A DNA stretch of 64,000 nucleotides. Source: Vibrio sp. HDW18 (GTDB lineage Bacteria > Pseudomonadota > Gammaproteobacteria > Enterobacterales > Vibrionaceae). The position numbers and the translations under genes were made by a program. The stretch is taken from NCBI RefSeq assembly GCF_011306175.1, contig NZ_CP049913.1, positions 1,612,001-1,676,000 of the forward strand, in the 5' to 3' direction. Under the pieces are notes generated by a model. That model was not told the DNA's origin and did not search any database. It saw only the letters and a program-made list of their open reading frames with translations. Positions 51,939-64,000 of this stretch are shown here, in pieces. Position 1 is the stretch's first letter; the number at the start of each line of letters is the position of its first letter.

Positions 51939-52225
51939 GCTTTTTCATCGACGTGAAATCTTTCCCTCTGATAGCCAAACTTACCAGCTATTATCTTTAA
52001 TTAAAGTGGCTTGCCATTGTAGCCAGTAATTCACGTGATCCCCTTGAGCAATACCTCGCTTCTTCTTTCTGACGTGGTTGATCGTTCGGAATAACGAAGG
52101 GGGCGTTTTATTAAGATTTGCGCAGCAGAAAAGCGACAAAACTAAAGGAAAAGTTCAATAAATAACAGTTTTGCTGGTTTTGTAGGCGAATGAATGGTTT
52201 TTTAGAAAAAAGTGCATTTAGGGTC
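51939..52225 (+). other. region upstream of rrn P1
   Basis: 287 bp without genes. The last ~80 bp are AT-rich with A- and T-tracts, as expected for UP elements and Fis-binding sites of rRNA promoters. I cannot define individual sites. Confidence 0.5.
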
Positions 52226-52253
52226 TTGCCAGAAACAAAATCATCCCTATAAT
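52226..52253 (+). promoter_or_regulatory. rrn P1 promoter
   Basis: -35 TTGCCA (52226-52231), -10 TATAAT (52248-52253), 16-bp spacer, followed by a GCGCCCT discriminator, the GC-rich type sensitive to ppGpp/DksA. Confidence 0.85.
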
Positions 52254-52341
52254 GCGCCCTCACTGACACGGCAGACGCCGCAAGGCTTTCGGGCCAGTCA
52301 GTTAGGCAAAACGCTTCGATGCAAAAAGATGAAAAAAGTGT

Positions 52342-52369
52342 TTGACACTGACCATTATCTCGCTAGAAT
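52342..52369 (+). promoter_or_regulatory. rrn P2 promoter
   Basis: -35 TTGACA (52342-52347), -10 TAGAAT (52364-52369), 16-bp spacer, about 116 bp after P1, the usual tandem layout. Confidence 0.85.
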
Positions 52370-52403
52370 GCACAGCCTCTTCGGTAAGAAAGCCGAAGCA
52401 AAA

Positions 52404-52416
52404 CGCTCTTTAACAA
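52404..52416 (+). promoter_or_regulatory. rrn leader boxA antitermination element
   Basis: CGCTCTTTAACAA matches the NusB/S10-binding boxA of rRNA leaders. The remaining leader to the 16S start contains the 5' strand of the RNase III processing stem. Confidence 0.85.
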
Positions 52417-52662
52417 TATAAACCAATCAATCTGTGTGGGCACTCGTTGATGATAATCTCAAAAAGATTAATCAATGAACTGAGTGACCAAATCAAGTTG
52501 GTCAGCAGCCTTGAGCTGTTTTGTTTCACTTTTTTAAAAGTGAAAGCCAACAAGAGCACAGTCAATTCATTATCGTTCTGTTGGAACGATAATAGCTTTG
52601 AATTACTAAGGTAATTTAAAGTCAGTATTCATTGAGCCGAAGCGAAAGCTTCAAAAAACTTT

Positions 52663-54220
<1,558 letters not shown>

Positions 54221-54282
54221 CACGATGATTATCGTGATGAGTGTCCACACAGATTGATATGGTTTAGATTTGAGCATGAAGT

Positions 54283-54359
54283 GGGTCTGTAGCTCAGGTG
54301 GTTAGAGCGTACGCCTGATAAGCGTAAGGTCGGTGGTTCGAGTCCACTCAGGCCCACCA
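54283..54359 (+). tRNA. ileT: tRNA-Ile (GAT)
   Basis: 77 nt with CCA. Acceptor GGGTCTG/CAGGCCC, anticodon loop CTGATAA giving GAT. In the 16S-23S spacer. Confidence 0.97.
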
Positions 54360-54367
54360 CTAACGAT

Positions 54368-54443
54368 GGGGTTATAGCTCAGCTGGGAGAGCGCCTGCCT
54401 TGCACGCAGGAGGTCTGCGGTTCGATCCCGCATAACTCCACCA
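54368..54443 (+). tRNA. alaT: tRNA-Ala (TGC)
   Basis: 76 nt with CCA. Acceptor GGGGTTA/TAACTCC, anticodon loop TTTGCAC/CTTGCACG region giving TGC. Eight bases after tRNA-Ile. Confidence 0.97.
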
Positions 54444-54729
54444 TCTTTAAGCGTTTTCGCTGAGAATGTTTAAAAATGGTTCTTGATGAATCTTGCTCTT
54501 TAACAATTTGGAAAGCTGACAAAACAACAAATTCGTTTGTTGTTTGTAAAGTTCTCAATGTTTATCGAAAGATAAACACCAACAACACATTCAAGTGTGC
54601 TTGGTATCGAATAAGGCTAAGGTCTTGTTCAAAATTTGAGTCCGGCAAAATCTGTCTCGCACTCATGTAAATAAACGCGAGACAACTTAGGTTGTTTAAA
54701 CAACAACCCGAAACTCCTTCGGGTTGTAT
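54444..54729 (+). other. 23S leader with boxA
   Basis: 286 bp spacer holding TGCTCTTTAACAATTT (54494-54509), a second boxA, and a GTTGTTTAAACAACAAC inverted repeat that begins the 23S processing stem. No gene. Confidence 0.75.
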
Positions 54730-57616
<2,887 letters not shown>

Positions 57617-57707
57617 ACAACACCCAAGGGGTTTTGATGGACTCAATAAGCTAAGCGCATAGAATGTGTGTGTGAGAATGAAAACAGCTTTCCAGATTTT
57701 AAAATTT

Positions 57708-57826
57708 TGCTTGGCGACCATAGCGTTTTGGACCCACCTGACTCCATTCCGAACTCAGAAGTGAAACGAAACAGCGTCGATGGTAGTGTGGGGTTTCCCC
57801 ATGTGAGAGTAGAACATCACCAGGCT
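57708..57826 (+). rRNA. rrf: 5S ribosomal RNA, copy 1 (divergent)
   Basis: 119 nt, TGCTTGGCGACC... to ...CACCAGGCT. Compared with copy 2 it differs at roughly ten positions (for example GCGTTTT/GCACTTT, AAACAGCGTC/AAGTAGCGCC, AGAACATCACC/AGGACATCGCC). One change puts a C-A mismatch in helix I. Confidence 0.95.
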
Positions 57827-57873
57827 TTTAATTACAAAGCATGCTATAAATAACGTGCTTTAAAAACTTGTGT

Positions 57874-57949
<76 letters not shown>

Positions 57950-57989
57950 TCTATTTCAATGAGTAGCATTAAGCTAACATTATAAAATT

Positions 57990-58108
57990 TGCTTGGCGAC
58001 CATAGCACTTTGGACCCACCTGATTCCATCCCGAACTCAGAAGTGAAACGAAGTAGCGCCGATGGTAGTGTGGGGTTTCCCCATGTGAGAGTAGGACATC
58101 GCCAGGTT
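57990..58108 (+). rRNA. rrf: 5S ribosomal RNA, copy 2
   Basis: 119 nt, with fully paired helix I (TTGGCGA/TCGCCAG). Last gene of the rrn operon. Confidence 0.96.
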
Positions 58109-58118
58109 TGCTTTCAGG

Positions 58119-58145
58119 GCCGCTGTAGTGATACAGCGGCTTTTT
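58119..58145 (+). terminator. rrn operon terminator
   Basis: GCCGCTGTA-GTGA-TACAGCGGC followed by T5: a perfect 9-bp stem ten bases after the second 5S. Confidence 0.93.
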
Positions 58146-58175
58146 GCTATTTGAGATTTATGCATTTCTTCATTA

Positions 58176-59286
58176 TACCAATCTGGAAAATTAACTGGTC
58201 AGCTCTATCCACCTTCTCGAACACATCTGTCTGACTCTGGCCGAGCATTTCAAAAAACTATTCCAAGCCCGACATACTTTGGAGACAATGTCTTCGTAAT
58301 CCGTAAAAGACTGGTTGGCTAGATAGTGTTGTCTTAACCAACTCCATACTTGTTCTATTGGATTCAACTCAGGGGAATAGGGCGGGAGTTTGATGACACT
58401 GAGGTTCTGAAATTCATTGGCAATATCTTCTGTGTGCCAGCTTGCACCATCCATAATGACCACTGCGTGACGACCTTTTTCGGTCACCGCGGAGATCTGC
58501 CTAAGATGCTCAACCATAAGGTCCTTGTTAACCCAAGGAACGACCATCGCCTCGCCAATGCCTCTAGCGGGACAGACAGAACCAAACAGATACGCATATT
58601 CAAATTGTTGTTGCTTCACGGCTCTGGGACGTGTTCCTTTTTCTGCCCATAACCGTGTGGTGGTGTTTTGTTGCCCAAATCTGGCTTCATCCTGAAACCA
58701 GACATCAACCCGTTCTAAAGCGATATGTCCTGGGATCTTCAGGATCGTTTCAATTTTAAATTTTTTTAAAATCGTCTTGGATTTGCTGGGATTGACGAGG
58801 ATGTTTGGAGCGAGAAGTTACCCAAGAGAACCCCATGTGCTCGAGCAGGTAATAGATAGAATCAGGGTGGTAGTGCTGGCCAAATTCTTTCACGATATAA
58901 GCGTGGATGTCGGCCCCTGTGAGTCGTCCGCCTAGTGTATCATTGGCTTTATCTTTGATGTATTGGCTCAATTGCTCTCTTTGCTTGGATGTTAAGAATG
59001 GTGGTCGTCCCGTTCTTGGTTTTTCCTTGAGGCCTTCTAATCCTTCCTCAAGAAAAGTGTGAACCCACCGATTAACACTGGTTCGGCTGACCTTAAGAAA
59101 CTTGGCGATTTGGGTGCGAGAGTGCCCATCTTTGAAATGGTCGAGGGCCAGCAGTCTCATTTTCATCTGAATAGATTTCTGCTGGCTTGCGAGCTTTTTA
59201 AAGTCGATATTATTGAGGCTGTCCATAGTGAATAAGTTCTATCGTTGAATGCCCTCAATTAGATCATATTTTTTCTTTGGTTGGTA
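58176..59286 (-). mobile_element. IS630-family insertion sequence
   Basis: About 1.1 kb bounded by short inverted ends TACCAAtC (left) and, on the other strand, TACCAACC (right). Each is preceded by TA, the IS630/Tc1 target dinucleotide that is duplicated on insertion. It sits 30 bp after the rrn terminator and just before the leuD terminator, so it disrupts nothing visible. Exact ends rest on the short repeats. Confidence 0.8.
58191..59226 (-). CDS. IS630-family transposase in two frames
   Basis: The first frame (59226 to 58756, 156 residues) has two N-terminal helix-turn-helix units (HSRTQIAKFLKVSRTSVNRWV) and the linker KEKPRTGRPPFLTSKQ. The second frame carries the DDE catalytic core: VWFQDEARFG (first Asp), VIMDGASWH (second Asp), PPYSPELNPIEQVW (Glu). 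They meet at seven As on the coding strand (complement of 58761-58767). Skipping one A there gives FKKFKIETILKIPGH. This could be slippage or +1 frameshifting as in some IS630 elements, or inactivation. Confidence 0.88.
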
Positions 59287-59296
59287 TAATAATGCG

Positions 59297-59322
59297 ATAA
59301 AAAGGCCACCTATTGGCAGCCT
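59297..59322 (-). terminator. leuABCD terminator
   Basis: On the minus strand AGGCTGCC-AATA-GGTGGCCT followed by T5. The stem holds with two G-U wobbles. Lies 31 nt past the leuD stop, outside the IS. Confidence 0.7.
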
Positions 59323-59353
59323 AGTGAGTATGCTCGATTTTAATCAAAGCGAT

Positions 59354-59956
59354 CTATTTTAGAAAACTGGGGATATTTGCTTCATACTCAGTGATCTTTG
59401 CCTGATGCTGGAGTGTTAAACCTATGTTATCTAAATTATTTAGTAGGCAATGACGGCGAAAATCATCCATTTCAAAAGAATAGATATTGCCATTAGCCAA
59501 CACGCTGAGCGCTTCTAAATCAACGGTGATCGTCGCCCCTTGATTATGTTCAACATAGTTAAACAGCTCTTCCACTTGTTGTTCGGTTAAGCGAACTGGG
59601 ACCATTTGATTGTTAATCGTATTGCCATAAAAAATATCAGCGAAGCTTGGCGCGATAATCACCTTGATACCATAGTCGGCTAATGCCCAAGGGGCGTGTT
59701 CACGAGATGAGCCACAACCAAAGTTTTCGCGCGCCAGTAAAATGCTCGCGCCTTGATAACGAGTCTGATTCATCACAAAATCGGGGTTTAATTGTTCACC
59801 GGCACCATCCAAAAAGCGCCAATCGTGAAAAAGGTGTTTGCCAAATCCGCTACGATTTACTTTTTGCAGAAACTGCTTTGGAATAATCGCATCGGTATCA
59901 ACATTAGCGGCATCCAGCGCCACGACTAAACCGGTATGTTGTTGAAATCCTGACAT
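59354..59956 (-). CDS. leuD: 3-isopropylmalate dehydratase small subunit
   Basis: 200 residues. With LeuC isomerises 2- to 3-isopropylmalate in leucine synthesis. Signature segments: [29 protein letters not shown] and [17 protein letters not shown]. Ends 15 nt after leuC. Confidence 0.96.
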   Translation of the reverse strand: MSGFQQHTGLVVALDAANVDTDAIIPKQFLQKVNRSGFGKHLFHDWRFLDGAGEQLNPDFVMNQTRYQGASILLARENFGCGSSREHAPWALADYGIKVIIAPSFADIFYGNTINNQMVPVRLTEQQVEELFNYVEHNQGATITVDLEALSVLANGNIYSFEMDDFRRHCLLNNLDNIGLTLQHQAKITEYEANIPSFLK

Positions 59957-59971
59957 CGGGTTCTCCTTGAG

Positions 59972-61375
59972 TTAAAACTGACGAATGTCGACGAAATGAC
60001 CGGCAATCGCGGCTGCTGTTGCCATCGCTGGACTGACTAAATGTGTCCGAGCATCACGCCCTTGTCGTCCTTCAAAGTTGCGGTTAGATGTAGAAGCGCA
60101 GCGCTCTCCCGCCCCGAGGCGATCATTGTTCATCGCTAAACACATTGAACATCCTGGCAAGCGCCATTCAAACCCTGCTTCAATAAAGATTTTATCTAAC
60201 CCTTCCGCTTCGGCTTGGGCTTTAACTTGCTCCGAACCCGGTACAATGAGAGCCTGCACATGAGAAGCGACTTTCTTACCTCTTGCGATCGCGGCGGCGG
60301 CACGCATATCTTCAATTCGTGAGTTGGTGCATGAACCGACAAACACTTTATCAACTGGATAGTCGGACAGTTTTTTGCCTGCTTCTAGCCCCATATAAAT
60401 CAGCGCTTTTTCTGCTGAACTGCGCTCAACTGGATCACCAAACTGGCTGGGTGATGGAATCGGCTCATCAATCGCAATCACTTGCCCAGGGTTCGTCCCC
60501 CAGGTGACTTGTGGCTTGATGTCTCGCGCTTCAAGAGTGATGACAGCATCAAACTGCGCATCATCATCGGTACTTAAAGTTTGCCAATATGCAATCGCAG
60601 CAGACAAATCTTCACCTTGAGGGGCAAATTTTCGGCCTTTGATGTAGTCGAAGGTGGTTTGATCGGGGGCGATCAAACCCGCTTTAGCTCCAAGTTCAAT
60701 CGCCATGTTACAGACGGTCATCCGTCCTTCCATGGAGAGATCGCGGATCGCTTCACCACAGAATTCGACTACATAACCTGTTCCTCCTGCTGCGGTCGTT
60801 TTACCGATGATCGCCAGTACAATATCTTTGGCGGTGATACCAGGAGCCACTTTGCCTCGCACTTCAATTTTCATGGTTTTGGCGCGCCCTTGCTTCAGAG
60901 TTTGGGTCGCCAATACGTGCTCTACTTCTGAGGTGCCGATACCAAAAGCGAGTGAACCAAATGCGCCGTGAGTGGCGGTATGTGAGTCACCACAGACAAT
61001 CGTCATACCCGGTAGGGTAATGCCAAGTTCAGGCCCCATTACGTGTACAATGCCTTGGTATTTGTGATTAATGTCGTACAAAGTAATGCCAAACTCTGCA
61101 CAGTTTTTGGAAAGAGTTTGCATTTGGATACGTGCCATTTCACCGGAGGCATTAATGTCTTTGGTGGTGGTGGATACGTTGTGATCCATGGTGGCAAAGG
61201 TTTTATTGACTTGGCGAACGGCACGGCCTTTTTCACGCAAGCCATCAAAGGCCTGTGGAGAAGTCACTTCATGGACTAGATGGCGGTCGATGTACAAAAT
61301 CGGTGTTTCTCCCGCTGCGGCAATGACCACATGGGCATCGTAAATTTTTTCGTAAAGAGTTTTGGCTTTTGACAT
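59972..61375 (-). CDS. leuC: 3-isopropylmalate dehydratase large subunit
   Basis: 467 residues, aconitase family. The [4Fe-4S] cysteines are in [14 protein letters not shown] and [29 protein letters not shown] is the active-site signature. Intact, within leuABCD. Confidence 0.96.
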   Translation of the reverse strand: MSKAKTLYEKIYDAHVVIAAAGETPILYIDRHLVHEVTSPQAFDGLREKGRAVRQVNKTFATMDHNVSTTTKDINASGEMARIQMQTLSKNCAEFGITLYDINHKYQGIVHVMGPELGITLPGMTIVCGDSHTATHGAFGSLAFGIGTSEVEHVLATQTLKQGRAKTMKIEVRGKVAPGITAKDIVLAIIGKTTAAGGTGYVVEFCGEAIRDLSMEGRMTVCNMAIELGAKAGLIAPDQTTFDYIKGRKFAPQGEDLSAAIAYWQTLSTDDDAQFDAVITLEARDIKPQVTWGTNPGQVIAIDEPIPSPSQFGDPVERSSAEKALIYMGLEAGKKLSDYPVDKVFVGSCTNSRIEDMRAAAAIARGKKVASHVQALIVPGSEQVKAQAEAEGLDKIFIEAGFEWRLPGCSMCLAMNNDRLGAGERCASTSNRNFEGRQGRDARTHLVSPAMATAAAIAGHFVDIRQF

Positions 61376-61425
61376 TGCTTGTTCCTTGCGCTCAGTGAGC
61401 TAAAGAGGTTTGCACCTCTTTGATC

Positions 61426-62604
<1,179 letters not shown>

Positions 62605-62621
62605 TCAAAATGGCTATTGCC

Positions 62622-64000
62622 CTAAACCGTAGCCAGATTTTTTTTCTGTTTAATTTGCGCTATTTGATTGGCGCGATGAATGCTGTTGATAACATGCAAT
62701 AACGCTTGACCTGACGCTTCAATAATATCGGTTGAAATGCCTGTACCATGGTATTTCTGCCCTTGGTAATTGGCGATAATATCTGCTTGACCTAGGCCAT
62801 CTTCGCCTTCGCCTTTGGCGGTTAAATCGAACTTATCCAGCACAATTTCATAACCAGTAATCCGATAGATACATTGATACAGCGCATCGACCGGACCGTT
62901 ACCGACGGCGGCTTCGCATTTTTCTTCCGTGCCACACTGCAGTTTGATACTGGTGGTGGCCATTAGGCTGCCCGATTGCACACTTAAATAGTTGAGTTTG
63001 TAAAAATCATCTTCTTCACGCAAATTGGAAAAATGCATTAGGGCTTCTAAATCGTAATCAAATACCTGACCTTTGCGATCGGCCAGCTTCAAGAAGTCTT
63101 CATATAGAGCATCCAAGTTGTATTGATCTTGGTTGTAGCCCATTGATTGCATATGACTTTTCACGGCGGCTCGACCGCTACGGCTAGTCAGATTCAGCAC
63201 TTGGTTTTTTAGGCCGATCGATTCTGGAGTCATAATTTCATAGGTATTTTTGTTTTTGAGCATGCCATCTTGATGGATTCCTGAAGAGTGGCTAAAGGCA
63301 TTGGCTCCCACAATCGCTTTGTTGCTTTGGATTGGCATATTGCACAGTTGGCTAACCAGTTTACTGGTACGGCTGATCTCTTCATGTTTTAGCGCCGTTG
63401 TCACACCAAGCAGTGCTTGACGAGTTTTGATGATCATGGCGATCTCTTCTAATGCGCAGTTGCCAGCTCGCTCACCAATACCATTGATAGTTCCTTCAAC
63501 TTGACGAGCCCCGGCTTGAATTGCGGCAATCGAATTGGCAACTGACATCCCGAGATCATCATGACAATGCACCGAAATAATCGCTTTATCAATATTGGGT
63601 ACCCGATTAAATAGGGTGTGAATAATATTGCCAAACTCACTTGGCACTGTGTAACCGACAGTATCGGGAATATTAATGGTACGTGCACCAGCATTGATCG
63701 CCGCTTCCACCATGCGGCATAGGTTGTCGATAGGTGTACGGCCGGCATCTTCACAAGAGAACTCGACATCATCGGTGTATTGGCGAGCATGCTTGACCGC
63801 TTTAACCGCCATTTCTAGCACATCGTCGTAGCTGCGCCGCAGTTTGTCTTGCACATGAATCGTTGAAGTAGAAATAAAGGTGTGAATACGAAACGCTTCG
63901 GCAACTTGTAATGCTTGCGCTGCCGCATCAATGTCTTTGGTCACCGCTCGCGCAAGAGCACACACACGGCTATGTTTGAGGTTTTGGGCAATGGTTTGCA
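62622..64000 (-). CDS. leuA: 2-isopropylmalate synthase, 5' end cut by window
   Basis: 459 codons are visible. The frame continues through the window edge ([19 protein letters not shown] at the edge), so about 55 N-terminal residues are missing. Condenses acetyl-CoA with 2-oxoisovalerate, the leucine-feedback step. Metal ligands in [15 protein letters not shown], signature [15 protein letters not shown], then the C-terminal regulatory LeuA dimer domain ([16 protein letters not shown]). First gene of leuABCD. Any leucine leader lies outside the window. Confidence 0.96.
   Translation of the reverse strand, partial: QTIAQNLKHSRVCALARAVTKDIDAAAQALQVAEAFRIHTFISTSTIHVQDKLRRSYDDVLEMAVKAVKHARQYTDDVEFSCEDAGRTPIDNLCRMVEAAINAGARTINIPDTVGYTVPSEFGNIIHTLFNRVPNIDKAIISVHCHDDLGMSVANSIAAIQAGARQVEGTINGIGERAGNCALEEIAMIIKTRQALLGVTTALKHEEISRTSKLVSQLCNMPIQSNKAIVGANAFSHSSGIHQDGMLKNKNTYEIMTPESIGLKNQVLNLTSRSGRAAVKSHMQSMGYNQDQYNLDALYEDFLKLADRKGQVFDYDLEALMHFSNLREEDDFYKLNYLSVQSGSLMATTSIKLQCGTEEKCEAAVGNGPVDALYQCIYRITGYEIVLDKFDLTAKGEGEDGLGQADIIANYQGQKYHGTGISTDIIEASGQALLHVINSIHRANQIAQIKQKKNLATV

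Overview
The window is a Vibrio chromosomal segment. The proteins read as Vibrionaceae (MurA, PepA, RpoN, the Mla and Lpt systems). As far as I remember, the gene order leuABCD ... lptFG-pepA-holC-valS ... rapA ... argF-pyrBI ... murA-mla ... rpoN cluster ... tamAB-ytfJ matches the leuA-to-zrgA side of V. cholerae chromosome I. The 16S variable regions (V2 near 52.8 kb, V3 near 53.1 kb) do not match the V. cholerae sequence I remember, so a different Vibrio species is more likely.

Left part (0-17.5 kb): a Zur-box-like palindrome at the very edge, then ytfJ, tamA-tamB and a ytfP-like gene, then ppa, a wrecked fbp, mpl and ubiX. A TPP riboswitch precedes the thiamine transporter thiBPQ. darP, tldE/pmbA and mgtE follow. 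Three genes here are broken in homopolymers that look one base short (tamB, thiP and the tail of fbp). fbp has also lost roughly its middle 600 bp through an apparent microhomology deletion.

Envelope core (17.5-31.3 kb): on the minus strand lie the rpoN-hpf-ptsN-rapZ-ptsO nitrogen-PTS cluster, the lptB-lptA-lptC-kdsC-kdsD LPS cluster and a yrbG antiporter. Divergently, mlaFEDCB-ibaG-murA runs on the plus strand, preceded by a five-copy 17-bp tandem repeat that supplies the SD of mlaF. plsC follows.

Pyrimidine/arginine and housekeeping (31.3-51.7 kb): ridA, pyrBI with a leader peptide and attenuator, argF with ARG boxes, a PIN-PhoH protein and rapA. Then comes an accessory stretch. It holds an OafA-type acyltransferase that is 5'-truncated and interrupted by 16 tandem GGCT tetranucleotides (a contingency-locus signature), and an Nramp-like transporter with non-canonical metal-site motifs. 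rluA, valS, holC, pepA, lptF, lptG and an RDD protein follow.

Right part (51.7-64 kb): tRNA-Leu, then an rrnD-like operon (16S-Ile-Ala-23S-5S-Thr-5S) with two promoters and boxA elements. An IS630-type element sits right behind its terminator. Last is leuABCD on the minus strand, with leuA cut by the window edge.

The strongest candidates for undescribed biology are the GGCT tract in the acyltransferase, a long-range pairing that would mask the mgtE ribosome-binding site, and the 17-bp repeat array in front of mlaF. No complete novel defence or mobile system is visible.
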